Source of the DNA: Akkermansia sp.
GTDB lineage: Bacteria; Verrucomicrobiota; Verrucomicrobiia; Verrucomicrobiales; Akkermansiaceae
Direction of reading: 5' to 3'
Assembly: GCA_030536145.1 (NCBI GenBank)
Contig: JAUNQN010000024.1
Span: 1 to 41,607 of the forward strand
Length of the DNA: 41,607 nucleotides
Part shown: positions 23,211-32,175 of the stretch, piece after piece
Layout: every line of letters begins with the position of its first letter
Position numbering within the stretch: position 1 is the first letter of the stretch
Program-made: the position numbers and the translations under genes
Notes under the pieces: generated by a model
Database searches by the model: none
Told to the model about the DNA's origin: nothing
The model's input: only the letters and a program-made list of their open reading frames with translations

Positions 23211-24842
23211 GTGATTACAAAACTTGCCACTACAGCTTTGGTGGCGGCTATGACCGCCTATGCCCAGTCCCCGGATACGGCAGCTACCCCCGCTGCCCCG
23301 GAGGCCCCCGCTCCCGCACCCGTGGAGCAGCCCACCCCCGCCCCGGAAGCCCCTGCTCCCGCCCCGGAGGCCCCCGCCGAACAGCCGGCTGCGCCCGCGC
23401 CGGAGGCACAGCCTGCCCCTGTGGCCAAGAAGGCTACGGTGGAGGATGCCTACCGCGGTATCGTGAAAGTGGAGGTGGCGGCAAACAAGCCGAATTTCCG
23501 CACGCCGTGGCAAACCGGCGGCTTTGGCCGCGGCAACGGCACGGGTTTCATGGTGGCACCCGGCCTGTTCATGACAAATGCCCACGTGGTGGCAGACACG
23601 GACCGCATCTACATATCCCCGTATGCAGATTCCCGCAAGCTGCGCGCGCATGTCAAGTTTGTGGCGCATGATGCAGACCTGGCGCTGGTAGAGGTGGAGG
23701 ATGCCTCCGCGTTCCAGGATGTGCCCTGCCTGGAGTTCAGCGATGAGATTCCCCAGCTGGAGGACCATGTGCGCGCTGTGGGCTACCCCATCGGCGGCAA
23801 CCGCCTCTCCGTCACCAGCGGCATTGTCTCCCGCATTGATTCCGTGCAGTATTCCCACCCGCGCAACGCCTCCCACCTGGCCCTGCAGATTGATGCCGCC
23901 ATCAACCCCGGCAACAGCGGCGGCCCCGTGCTGAAGGGTGACAAGGTCATTGGCGTGGCGTTCCAGGGGCTCATGCAGGCCAACTCCACGGGCTATGTGA
24001 TTCCCATTTCCGTGATCAACCACTTCCTGCAGGATGTGAAGGACGGCAAGTACGACGGCTACGTGAACGTGGCGGCGGAGTTCCTGCCGGCGGAAAACCC
24101 CGCCCTGCGGGAGTACCTGAACCTGCCGAAGGATGCCACGGGCTGCCTGGTTTCAGAGGTGGCGGTGGGCGGCAGCAGCGATGGCGCGCTGAAGCCCGGC
24201 GACGTGGTGCTGGCCGTGAACGGCCACACGGTGGACAGCTCCGCCATGATCAACCTGGACGGTGTGCGCGTGCCGCTGGAGGAGCTGGCAGAGCGCTCCT
24301 TCTCCGGTGACAAGGTGAAGTTCACCCTGATGCGCGACGGCAAGCAGATTGAGACGGAGGGCACGCTCTCCCCCCTGAAGGCCAACAAGGTGCTCACCCA
24401 GTCATACGACCAGCTGCCGCGCTACGTGGAGTTCGGCGGCCTGGTGTTCCAGCCCCTGCAGGCGGATGTCATCAGCGCCTGGAACATCTCCCCCAAGAAC
24501 TACCTGGTGGAGCTGGACGAGTACGTGCGCGGCGGTGCCGCCAACACCAAGGAGGACATCGTGGTGCTGACCCAGGTGCTGCCGGACGAGGTGAACGCCC
24601 GCCTGGACAGCTACGGCCGCCGCATTGTGAAGAAGGTGAACGGCGTGGAGGTGAAGGGCCTGAGTCACCTGTATGAGCTGCTGTACCCGCAGGATCCCGC
24701 CACGCGCCCGGCCTACACCGTGATTGAGGTGGCAGACGCGGACCGCCCGCTGGTGTTCGACAACGCCACCATCGACGCGGCAAACGCCCGTATCCGCACA
24801 AACTACAACATCCAGGAGCCCGCCCGCCTGAACACCAAGTAA
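23211..24842 (+). CDS. Exported Deg/HtrA-type serine protease
   Basis: A 543-residue protein with a signal peptide (residues 1-19, after initiation at GTG), a long Pro/Ala/Glu-rich linker (about 20-75) and a trypsin-like domain. The catalytic triad is His125 (TNAHVV), Asp156 (DADLALVEV) and Ser236 (NPGNSGGP). Two PDZ-like domains follow; the second, with YVEFGGLVFQPL and IVKKVNGVEVKGL, is most like the plant Deg2/Deg9 type. It probably degrades or refolds envelope proteins. The GTG start is supported by the promoter and signal peptide. The next gene is a degenerate paralogue 27 bases downstream. Confidence 0.9.
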   Translation: MITKLATTALVAAMTAYAQSPDTAATPAAPEAPAPAPVEQPTPAPEAPAPAPEAPAEQPAAPAPEAQPAPVAKKATVEDAYRGIVKVEVAANKPNFRTPWQTGGFGRGNGTGFMVAPGLFMTNAHVVADTDRIYISPYADSRKLRAHVKFVAHDADLALVEVEDASAFQDVPCLEFSDEIPQLEDHVRAVGYPIGGNRLSVTSGIVSRIDSVQYSHPRNASHLALQIDAAINPGNSGGPVLKGDKVIGVAFQGLMQANSTGYVIPISVINHFLQDVKDGKYDGYVNVAAEFLPAENPALREYLNLPKDATGCLVSEVAVGGSSDGALKPGDVVLAVNGHTVDSSAMINLDGVRVPLEELAERSFSGDKVKFTLMRDGKQIETEGTLSPLKANKVLTQSYDQLPRYVEFGGLVFQPLQADVISAWNISPKNYLVELDEYVRGGAANTKEDIVVLTQVLPDEVNARLDSYGRRIVKKVNGVEVKGLSHLYELLYPQDPATRPAYTVIEVADADRPLVFDNATIDAANARIRTNYNIQEPARLNTK

Positions 24843-24869
24843 ACCACATACCCCCCTTTCATCACCGTT

Positions 24870-26582
24870 ATGATACGCACCCTTACCATCCTGGCACTGG
24901 CCGGCACCCTGGCCGTGAGCTGCAAGCCCACCGTGCGCACCCAGCACCAGAACAAACCAGCCAAAACCGAGCAGACGGCTGCCGCAGAGCAGAAGGAAGC
25001 CGCCCAGCCCAAGCAGGAAACCCAGGCAGAGGCCCCCGCTGCCACGGAGGCCAAGCCGGAGGAGACCACCCCCGCTGCCACGGAGCCCCAGGCCGCCGCC
25101 CCCGCCCCGGAAACCAAGCCGGAGGAACCCGCCGCCCCGCAGCAGCCTGCGGAGCCGGCCCCCGCACCGGATGCCGCAGACAGCCTGGTTTCCGTTTCCT
25201 CCACCACGCAGAGTTTCAACATCCTGCAGCCCTGGGAGAAAAACTCCCCCGGCAGCGAGTCCGGCAAGGGCCTGTACCTGGGCAACAACCTGGTCATCTG
25301 CAGCGGAGACGTGGCGCAGGATGCCACCTATGTGGAGCTCTCCCTGCCGGATGATTCCCGCACGGTCACAGCCAAGGTGCTGCGCTACGACGCAGACCTG
25401 GACCTGGCCCTGCTCACGCTGGAGCATGAGGAGGATGCGGACTTTTTCCAGACCCGCACGGCGCTGGAGGTGGGCGAGCCCCTGAAGATAGGCGACGAGG
25501 CGGAGTTTGCCGGGCTTATCCAGGGTATCAAGCCCGTGCATGTGCCGCTGACCGTGGAGAGCGCGGATGCGCCGGACATGCCGCGCCTGCACCTGCGCGC
25601 CGCACGCCCCCTGCCGGATGGCGCCGGCCAGGGCTGCCCCGTCATCAAGGACGGCAAGCTGGTGGCCATCAGCACCGGCTACCGCTCCCAGAACCAGACC
25701 CTGGGCTGCGTGAATGCCGAGCTGATCAGCCGTTTCCTGAACCAGCAGGGCAATGCCGGCGTGCCCATCACCGGGTTCAGCCTCATTGAGCTGAAGGACC
25801 CCGTGTTCCGCAAGTACCTGAAGATTGAGGACCCCAAGGCCGGCGGCCTGTATGTGAACAAGGTGCAGCCCACCGGTGCCGCCGCCCAGGCCGGCATCAA
25901 GGAGGGTGACGTGCTCACCGCCATCGAGGGTATCGCCATCGACAACACCGGCCGCTGCCAACACCCGCTGTACGGCCCGCTGCACGCCACCTGCCTGCTG
26001 GGCAGCTACAAGCCCGTGGGGCAGACGCTCAAGCTCTCCCTGCTGCGCGACGGCCAGCCCGTGGAGGTGGACCTGCCGCTGAACCGTGATGCGGCAGACA
26101 AGAGCCTGGTGCGTGAGATGGCCCCCGGCGAGCGCCCGCGCTACATCATGTGGGGCGGCCTGCTCTTCCAGCCCGTGACCAAGAACTTCCTGGAGGCTAT
26201 CCGCGAGCGCGCCCAGAACGCCCTGCCGCTGCCCCTGGCCAAGATTTCCGCCCAGGAGGCGGATTACCGCAAGGCCGGCGTGCAGGAGCTCATCGCCATC
26301 TCTGCGGTGATTCCCACCCACGCCACCCAGGGGTATGACAACGCCCGCTTCTGCCTGGTGACCAAGGTGAACGGCAAGCCCGTGACGGATTTCGCCTCCT
26401 TTGCCAAGATGCTGGACGAGCCCACCCCGAACGGCCTGGTGCGCATCAGCCTGAACAAGGCCCCGTATGATATCTACCTGAGCCACGCCGCCGTGCAGGC
26501 CGGAAACGACACCATCCGCCGCCAGGCCATTCCCCGCCTGCGCTACGTGGGCCCGGAGGAGCAGGAAGGGGAAGCCAAGTAA
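24870..26582 (+). CDS. Lipoprotein Deg-like pseudoprotease
   Basis: A 570-residue paralogue of the preceding protease. A lipobox (LAVSC, Cys18) predicts lipid anchoring, followed by a Glu/Ala/Pro-rich linker (about 25-105). The protease-like domain has lost the catalytic His: NLVICSGDVA stands where TNAHVV is expected. The nucleophile Ser is also lost, with GQGCPVIKDG in place of GNSGGPV. The Asp region (DADLDLALLTLE) is retained. Two PDZ-like domains remain, the second with GGLLFQPV like the neighbour. It is therefore probably catalytically dead and may act as an adaptor, substrate receptor or regulator of the active protease. No frameshift or stop is present, so it is under selection rather than decaying. 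Confidence 0.85.
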   Translation: MIRTLTILALAGTLAVSCKPTVRTQHQNKPAKTEQTAAAEQKEAAQPKQETQAEAPAATEAKPEETTPAATEPQAAAPAPETKPEEPAAPQQPAEPAPAPDAADSLVSVSSTTQSFNILQPWEKNSPGSESGKGLYLGNNLVICSGDVAQDATYVELSLPDDSRTVTAKVLRYDADLDLALLTLEHEEDADFFQTRTALEVGEPLKIGDEAEFAGLIQGIKPVHVPLTVESADAPDMPRLHLRAARPLPDGAGQGCPVIKDGKLVAISTGYRSQNQTLGCVNAELISRFLNQQGNAGVPITGFSLIELKDPVFRKYLKIEDPKAGGLYVNKVQPTGAAAQAGIKEGDVLTAIEGIAIDNTGRCQHPLYGPLHATCLLGSYKPVGQTLKLSLLRDGQPVEVDLPLNRDAADKSLVREMAPGERPRYIMWGGLLFQPVTKNFLEAIRERAQNALPLPLAKISAQEADYRKAGVQELIAISAVIPTHATQGYDNARFCLVTKVNGKPVTDFASFAKMLDEPTPNGLVRISLNKAPYDIYLSHAAVQAGNDTIRRQAIPRLRYVGPEEQEGEAK

Positions 26583-26603
26583 GCCCCGCACACCGCCACG
26601 CCC

Positions 26604-27953
26604 ATGAAACGCAGCCTCTCCCTCTGCCTGTTGGCCGCCGCCTGCGCCCAGGTTCTCCCGGCCCACGCCCTGGAGTTCCCGGACAAGGTGCTGTTTGTGA
26701 ACGCACAAACCGGCACCGCCCGCGGCGACGGCTCCATGCAGAAGCCCCTGAAGGACCTCCAGAAAGCCATCGACAAGGCGGAGCCCGGCACCACCATCTG
26801 CGTGGCAGAGGGCAACTACCTGGGCAAGCTGGACCAGGGCTTCATCACCGTGGACAAGTACGTGACCATCCGCGGCGGGTACAACTCCGCCTTCACGGAG
26901 CTGGATTTCACCAAGTACCTGACCACCATCCGCCCCACCCCTCAGCAGGCGGGCACCTGCGCCAACCACCCCGTACTGGAGCTCAATATCACCGGCAATG
27001 CCGCCGGCACCGCCGTGATAGAGGGCCTGATGCTGGACAAGGGCCAGATGAACAACTACAACGCCCCCAACCCGGCCAACGAGGCCAGCGGCACCCCGGA
27101 GGGCTGTGAGACCGGCATGCTGCTGCTGCCGGGCCGCGGCGGCTCCGGCGGCACCACTGGCGGTGCCACCGTGGAGCAAAAGCTGCTGGGCGGCACGTGC
27201 GAGGGGCACGTGGCCATCCGCCGCTGCGCCTTTGCCAACGGCAGCAACTTCGGCATCTCCCTGGGCTGCAAGTCCGGCACCGTGGAAATAAGCGACTGCG
27301 TGTTCGCGGCCAACCGCATGGCTGCGTGCGAGGTACGCGGCATGAACGCGGACCTGACCAAGTGCAGCTGTGATTTCCACCACAACACCGTGCTGTTCAC
27401 CTGGTGCCGTGAGAAGACCATGGAGGACATGGGATACGGCTTCCGCTTCATGACCGGGCTCCACGCCCGCGTACACCACAACATCTTCGGCTGCTCCAAC
27501 CTGGCGGCCCTGGACCGCGGCCACACCCAGAACAACCGGGCAGACGAGGAAGTGCGCGAGACCAGCGCCCACCACAACCTGTTCTTCCTGAACAAGGCGG
27601 ACCTCTCCCTGCCCTCCGGCGGCGGCAAGTGGCTCTTTGTACCCGCCGCCCGGTTTGAGGAGGCAGAGCAGCTCAAGGAGTACGAGGGCAACATGGAGCT
27701 GCCCGCCGGGCCGTATGCGGATGCCCTGCGCGCCGCCATAGACCCCGCCTACCTGAACGGCTTCTGCAAGCTCTCCGTACGCGGCACCCAGGAATACAAC
27801 CCCGGCTCCGCCGCAAACGAGATTCGCCGCGCCCTGGGCCTGGACCAGCGCGGCACGGAAACCACCCGCGTCTCCATGTACGCCAACCGCTACCCCTTCT
27901 CCGCCGTGCCGCGCCTCTTCGGCGTGCTGCCGGAGTACGGCGCCCGCAAGTAA
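26604..27953 (+). CDS. Secreted right-handed beta-helix protein
   Basis: A 449-residue protein with a signal peptide (cleavage near AHALEF) and a parallel beta-helix fold. The segment GDGSMQKPLKDLQKAIDKA is typical of the N-terminal cap of pectate-lyase-like proteins. Successive rungs follow: VAIRRCAFANGSN, VEISDCVFAANR and ARVHHNIFGCSN. About 11 cysteines are spread along the helix, unusual for such proteins, and suggest disulfides. No catalytic residues are recognised, so polysaccharide-lyase or adhesin roles remain open. The gene is 21 bases after the pseudoprotease and six bases before the PI-PLC-like gene, so it is part of the same operon. Confidence 0.75.
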   Translation: MKRSLSLCLLAAACAQVLPAHALEFPDKVLFVNAQTGTARGDGSMQKPLKDLQKAIDKAEPGTTICVAEGNYLGKLDQGFITVDKYVTIRGGYNSAFTELDFTKYLTTIRPTPQQAGTCANHPVLELNITGNAAGTAVIEGLMLDKGQMNNYNAPNPANEASGTPEGCETGMLLLPGRGGSGGTTGGATVEQKLLGGTCEGHVAIRRCAFANGSNFGISLGCKSGTVEISDCVFAANRMAACEVRGMNADLTKCSCDFHHNTVLFTWCREKTMEDMGYGFRFMTGLHARVHHNIFGCSNLAALDRGHTQNNRADEEVRETSAHHNLFFLNKADLSLPSGGGKWLFVPAARFEEAEQLKEYEGNMELPAGPYADALRAAIDPAYLNGFCKLSVRGTQEYNPGSAANEIRRALGLDQRGTETTRVSMYANRYPFSAVPRLFGVLPEYGARK

Positions 27954-27959
27954 CCGCAC

Positions 27960-28907
27960 ATGGCCCGCACCGCCATTTCCCTGGGCGCATGCCTGCTGCA
28001 CCTGGCAGCGGCATGCGCCTTTGCGCTGGATACCGCCGGGTGGATGGCCGCCCTGCGGGATGATGCCCCGCTGCGCAGCGTGGCCATACCCGGCGCGCAT
28101 GATGCCGGTACCGCCGGCATGCCCTGGTACGCCTGCACGCAGGATGCGGATATAGCCCGCCAGCTGGCGGAGGGCGTGCGCTACCTGGACCTGCGCACCG
28201 CCATGCAGGGCGGCGTGCCCGTCATCTTCCACGGCCCCGCCACAGGCATGCGGCTGCACGCCGCCCTGCGCGCCGTGGCGGATTTCCTGGCCGCCCACCC
28301 CTCGGAATGCGTCATCCTGGATTTCCAGCACTTCCGGGATGCGGCGGAGGCCCCCGCCGCCGCCCTGCTGGATCAGCTCCTGGGCGCACGCCTGTACTCC
28401 GCCGGCGGCGCAGACAAGCAGGCCTGCATGGATTCCCTGCCCCTGGGCAGCGTGCGCGGCAAGGCCCTGGTGCTCTGGGGCACCGTGCCGGATTCCCGCC
28501 TGCAGGACCCCCGCTTTTTCCTGCGCGGCAACAACGGCGGCACCCGCCCCGGCGCCTGCCTGCACTCCTTTTATGACGAGGACGCCCACACGGGGGATGC
28601 CGCAGCCTTTGTGCAGGAGACCCTGCCGCAGTACCTGGAGCGTTTCCGCGGCATGGCACGCGGGCTCTTTGTGCTGCAGGGGCAGCTCACGGATTCCTGG
28701 GGCATACGCGGCCCGCGCTTCATGGAAAACACCCACGCCACCCGCATGGATTCCTTTGTGGCCTCCCTGGCCCGCTCCCCGCACCTGCCCCTGGTGAACA
28801 TCATCCAGCGTGATTTCACCACCCCCGCCAAAAACGCCCTCACCATCCGCCTGAACATCCCCAAGGCCCTGGTCCGCCCCGGGCAGGAATCCGCCCTGGC
28901 AGACTGA
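27960..28907 (+). CDS. Secreted PI-PLC X-domain-like phosphodiesterase
   Basis: A 315-residue exported protein with a signal peptide (residues 1-22). The catalytic half of a phosphatidylinositol-specific phospholipase C-like barrel is seen: VAIPGAHDAGTAG with His47, GVRYLDLRTA with Arg74 and Asp77, and PVIFHGPATG with His91. CVILDFQHF is a later strand of the barrel. These two histidines are the general acid/base pair of the family. The substrate cannot be told from sequence; some bacterial members cleave glycosylphosphatidylinositol or other phosphodiesters. It is the last gene of the Deg protease operon (six-base gap from the beta-helix gene). Confidence 0.8.
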   Translation: MARTAISLGACLLHLAAACAFALDTAGWMAALRDDAPLRSVAIPGAHDAGTAGMPWYACTQDADIARQLAEGVRYLDLRTAMQGGVPVIFHGPATGMRLHAALRAVADFLAAHPSECVILDFQHFRDAAEAPAAALLDQLLGARLYSAGGADKQACMDSLPLGSVRGKALVLWGTVPDSRLQDPRFFLRGNNGGTRPGACLHSFYDEDAHTGDAAAFVQETLPQYLERFRGMARGLFVLQGQLTDSWGIRGPRFMENTHATRMDSFVASLARSPHLPLVNIIQRDFTTPAKNALTIRLNIPKALVRPGQESALAD

Positions 28908-28927
28908 GCGGCGCACGCGCTCCATTC

Positions 28928-28956
28928 TGGACACGCCGGGGCATCCGTGGTATATA
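28928..28956 (+). promoter_or_regulatory. Promoter of the NlpC/P60-like gene, leaderless geometry
   Basis: The -35 TGGACA (28928-28933), a 17-bp spacer ending in GTGG and the -10 TATATA (28951-28956) end six bases before the ATG at 28963. Confidence 0.65.
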
Positions 28957-28962
28957 GGGGGC

Positions 28963-29883
28963 ATGCGCGTGTTCCACATCCTCCTGCCGGCCACCCTGGC
29001 GCTTGCCGCAAGCGCCGCGGGGCAGTCTGTCTCCATCTCCGGCGGAAAAGGCCAGGGCACGGCCGCCGCAGGCAAGCCCGCCCCGCAGCTCAAGACCCGC
29101 ACCACCCGCAGCGGAGCCGCCACCCCGCGCAAGAACGTGGATTTCTGCGCCTGCGTGTACCGCGCCGTGCGCAACATGCCCGCCGGCGGCGGTTACGCCG
29201 CACGGGATTCCACCATCCGCAACCTCTCTGAAAACGCCGTGGTCTGGGATGACGCGCAGCAGAAACTGCGCGTGGATATCCAGCGCGCCACCCCCTCCTT
29301 CTGCTCCTCCGCCTGCTATGTGGCGCTGCTGTACGCGCTGCAGGTGTGGCAGGTGAACACCGGGCTGAAACTCCCCCCGGCCGCCTGGGCCGCCATGGAT
29401 ATCACCAGGCAGAGGGACGGCATCGGCATCTGGGGCAGGGCAAACGCCAACGGCCCCGGGTTTGCCAAGCTGGTGCACGACCTGCGCGCCGGTGCCAGTT
29501 TCACGGATATACGCCGTGCCAAGCCGGGGGATTTCCTCAAGTTCTTCTGGTCAGAGGAGATAGGCTGCCGGGAGCGCGGCCACCTCGTCGTTTTCCTGGG
29601 CACGGAGGAAAAGGACGGCGCCACCCACGTGCGCTACTGGTCCTCCAACACGCCGGACGGGTACAGCATCCGCAGCACCCCGCTCTCGCAAATGCACCAC
29701 CCCATCTTCACCCGCATCACCCGCCCGGACCAGTTTGCCAACGCCGCACGCCTGCCGGAGGCAGACCCCTGGCTGCAGGACATGCAGACCCGCTCCTTCA
29801 CCTTCGCGGAAGTCTGCTCCGCCTGCGGCATCATCACCGCCCCCGCCGCCGCAAAATCCCCCGCTGCCGCGCCCGCGCGCTAA
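28963..29883 (+). CDS. Secreted NlpC/P60-like (papain-fold) protein
   Basis: A 306-residue exported protein; the signal peptide ends near residue 20 (SAAGQS). A papain-fold core seems present: SFCSSACYVALLYALQVW with a candidate nucleophile Cys118 (or Cys114), then KPGDFLKFFW, GHLVVFLG with His207, and RYWSSN with Asn229. The order Cys-His-polar residue matches NlpC/P60 and related cell-wall peptidases or amidases, but overall similarity is low. Extra cysteines at 62, 64 and 114 could form disulfides. A cell-wall or surface-glycoprotein substrate is inferred. It has its own promoter and no terminator is seen between it and murA. Confidence 0.6.
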   Translation: MRVFHILLPATLALAASAAGQSVSISGGKGQGTAAAGKPAPQLKTRTTRSGAATPRKNVDFCACVYRAVRNMPAGGGYAARDSTIRNLSENAVVWDDAQQKLRVDIQRATPSFCSSACYVALLYALQVWQVNTGLKLPPAAWAAMDITRQRDGIGIWGRANANGPGFAKLVHDLRAGASFTDIRRAKPGDFLKFFWSEEIGCRERGHLVVFLGTEEKDGATHVRYWSSNTPDGYSIRSTPLSQMHHPIFTRITRPDQFANAARLPEADPWLQDMQTRSFTFAEVCSACGIITAPAAAKSPAAAPAR

Positions 29884-29922
29884 GCGTTCCGCGCACGGGC
29901 AAAAAGTGGCCTGTTATTCCGC

Positions 29923-29951
29923 TTGCCAGCGGGGGGCGGCTGTGGTAGAAT
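29923..29951 (+). promoter_or_regulatory. Promoter of the murA operon
   Basis: The -35 TTGCCA (29923-29928), a 17-bp spacer ending in TGTGG and the -10 TAGAAT (29946-29951) predict a leader of about 28 nt lacking a Shine-Dalgarno sequence. Confidence 0.65.
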
Positions 29952-29985
29952 GCTGCCCACTCCTTTTCCCAATCAATACAGACAC

Positions 29986-31284
29986 ATGGACAAGCTCATC
30001 GTAGAAGGCGGTCACAAGCTGAAGGGACGGCTGAATATCAGCGGTTCCAAGAACGCCTCACTCCCCATTCTCGCCGCCGCCCTCCTTACAGATGAACCTG
30101 TGCGCATCTCCCGCGTGCCGGATGTTTCCGACACCAACTACATGATCCAGATCCTGAGCCAGCTGGGAGCCTCCGTGGAGCGCTCCAGCGGCACCGTGCG
30201 CATCGAGTCCCCGGACGGCATCTCCTCCTCCGCCTCCTATGAGCAGGTGCGCAAGATGCGCGCCTCCATCTGCCTGCTGGGGCCCATGATGGCCCGCATG
30301 AAGCGCTGCACCCTGCCGCTGCCCGGCGGCTGCGTCATCGGCGACCGCCCGGTGGACCTGCACGTGCGCGCCATCCAGGCCCTGGGTGCCCGGGTGCGGG
30401 TGAAGGGCGGCAACATGCTCATCGAGGCGCCGAACGGGCTGGTGGGCACCACGGTGGACATGCGCGGCGACAACGGTCCCACGGTGCTGGGCACGGACAA
30501 CCTGATGATGGCGGCCGTGCTGGCACGCGGCACCACGGTGATTGAATCCGCCGCCCGTGAGCCGGAGGTGGTGGACCTGGCCAATTTCCTGAACAAGATG
30601 GGCGCACGCATCGAGGGTGCGGGCTCCCGCACCATCACCATCCACGGCGTGGAGCGCCTGCACGGCTGTGAGCACACCGTGATTCCGGACCGCATAGAGG
30701 CCGGCACCTTCATGGTGGCCGCCGCCATGGTGAGCGAGGGGCTGCAAATCTGCCGCATCAACAAGCAGCACGTGCAGACCATAGCGGACCTGCTGGTGGA
30801 GTGCGGCCACGTGGTGGAGTTCAACGCAGACGGCACAGAGGTTTACGTGAAACCCGGCCAGAACCCCACCAGCGGCAAGATTCTCACCGCCCCCTACCCC
30901 GGCTATCCCACGGACATGCAGGCGCAGATGACCGCCCTGTTCTCCGTGACCCCCGGCATCAGCGTGGTGAAGGATACCATTTTCCCGCAGCGCTTCATGC
31001 ACTGCTCAGAGCTCAAGCGCATGGGCGCCAACATCAAGGTGGATGCCGGAACCGCCATCATCACCGGTGTGGACGGCCTTTCCGCCGCCCCCGTGATGGC
31101 CAGCGACCTGCGCGCCAGCGCCGCCCTGGTTCTGGCCGCCCTGGCGGCAGAGGGCACCACGGAAATCCACCGCCTGTACCACATTGACCGCGGGTACGAG
31201 ATGCTGGACGAGAAGCTGCTGAGCCTGGGCGCCGTGGTGAAACGCGTGCGCGACCTGGAGGAAGACCCCTGCGAGGATTCCTGA
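29986..31284 (+). CDS. murA: UDP-N-acetylglucosamine 1-carboxyvinyltransferase
   Basis: A 432-residue cytoplasmic enzyme that transfers enolpyruvate from PEP to UDP-GlcNAc, the first committed step of peptidoglycan synthesis. The N-terminal [14 protein letters not shown] contains conserved Lys22. The PEP-binding Cys116 lies in [16 protein letters not shown]. Since it is Cys rather than Asp, fosfomycin sensitivity is expected for this enzyme form. [10 protein letters not shown] and [10 protein letters not shown] are also typical. ATG 29986 matches the family N-terminus. Three further genes follow at 14-28-base gaps. Confidence 0.97.
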   Translation: MDKLIVEGGHKLKGRLNISGSKNASLPILAAALLTDEPVRISRVPDVSDTNYMIQILSQLGASVERSSGTVRIESPDGISSSASYEQVRKMRASICLLGPMMARMKRCTLPLPGGCVIGDRPVDLHVRAIQALGARVRVKGGNMLIEAPNGLVGTTVDMRGDNGPTVLGTDNLMMAAVLARGTTVIESAAREPEVVDLANFLNKMGARIEGAGSRTITIHGVERLHGCEHTVIPDRIEAGTFMVAAAMVSEGLQICRINKQHVQTIADLLVECGHVVEFNADGTEVYVKPGQNPTSGKILTAPYPGYPTDMQAQMTALFSVTPGISVVKDTIFPQRFMHCSELKRMGANIKVDAGTAIITGVDGLSAAPVMASDLRASAALVLAALAAEGTTEIHRLYHIDRGYEMLDEKLLSLGAVVKRVRDLEEDPCEDS

Positions 31285-31312
31285 TTTCCCCCACCCCACC
31301 CGTTCCACGGCC

Positions 31313-32161
31313 ATGATTACCACAGAATACCCCCACGGAGAGGATTTCCCCATCCTGAAGATAGACACCCCGCTGTGCACCGCCGCCATCTCCCTGTACG
31401 GCGGCCATATCCTGGAATGGGCACCCAAGGGCGCACGCCCCGTGCTGTTCCTGAGCCCCAACGTGGCATTCAAGAAGGGCAAGGCCCTGCGCGGCGGCAT
31501 TCCCCTGTGCTGGCCCTGGTTCGGCAAGAACACGGAGGATGCCTCCCTGCCCTCCCACGGCGTGGCCCGCACCGCCCTGTGGCAGCTGGCTCAGACGGAG
31601 GAGCTGGAGGACGGCACCCTGCGCCTGCTGCTGGCGCTGCCCCCCGTGGCGGAGCTGATGCCCAGCGCCGCCCTGGCCATTGAGATGGGGCGCACGCTCA
31701 CGCTGAGCCTGATGACACTGGACGTGCCGCGCAGCATGCCTTTCTCCGCCGCCATGCACACCTATTTTGCCGTGAGCGACTATGAGAAGGTGGCCGTGAC
31801 CGGGCTGGAGGAATGCGCCTTCACCGAGTTTGCGGAGGACCCCACCCCGCATGCGGAGGACCCGCTGATTCCCGCCGGCCACATAGACCGCATCTACTGC
31901 CCGGTGGACGAGCACGCGGAAATCACCATACACGATCCCGCCTGGTCCCGCAGCATCCGCATCACCCGCTCCGGCTCCGGCTCCGCCGTGGTGTGGAACC
32001 CCGGTGCGGAACTGGCCGCCGGCATGGGTGACCTGGGCGCCGGGAACGAGCGCGGTTTCCTGGCCGTGGAGACTACCGCCGTGCCCGCGGAAAACCTGAT
32101 GCTGCGCTGCGGGGAGACCCATGAGCTGGTGACCCGCATAGAGCTGGTGGACATCTCCTGA
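31313..32161 (+). CDS. D-hexose-6-phosphate mutarotase (YeaD-like)
   Basis: A 282-residue member of the aldose-1-epimerase superfamily. The YeaD branch signature is clear: GGIPLCWPWFGKN followed by PSHGVAR, with the conserved His of HGxAR. AMHTYFAVSDYEKVAVTGL is also typical, including the second catalytic His. The enzyme interconverts anomers of hexose 6-phosphates such as glucose 6-phosphate. The catalytic Glu is likely in the C-terminal ETTAVP segment. The gene follows murA by 28 bases with no Shine-Dalgarno sequence, suggesting read-through expression. Confidence 0.9.
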   Translation: MITTEYPHGEDFPILKIDTPLCTAAISLYGGHILEWAPKGARPVLFLSPNVAFKKGKALRGGIPLCWPWFGKNTEDASLPSHGVARTALWQLAQTEELEDGTLRLLLALPPVAELMPSAALAIEMGRTLTLSLMTLDVPRSMPFSAAMHTYFAVSDYEKVAVTGLEECAFTEFAEDPTPHAEDPLIPAGHIDRIYCPVDEHAEITIHDPAWSRSIRITRSGSGSAVVWNPGAELAAGMGDLGAGNERGFLAVETTAVPAENLMLRCGETHELVTRIELVDIS

Positions 32162-32175
32162 TTCCATACCCCGCC

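Noticed and set aside
24870..26582. Lipoprotein Deg paralogue as a pseudogene
   Set aside because: The frame is intact over 570 codons with a clear lipobox and both PDZ-like domains, so specific loss of catalytic residues is more likely than decay.
24402..29177. A 1591-residue minus-strand open frame
   Set aside because: It is the antisense shadow of the G+C-rich protease, beta-helix and PI-PLC genes; composition is Gly/Ala/His-rich without any domain, while the plus strand encodes signal peptides and catalytic motifs.
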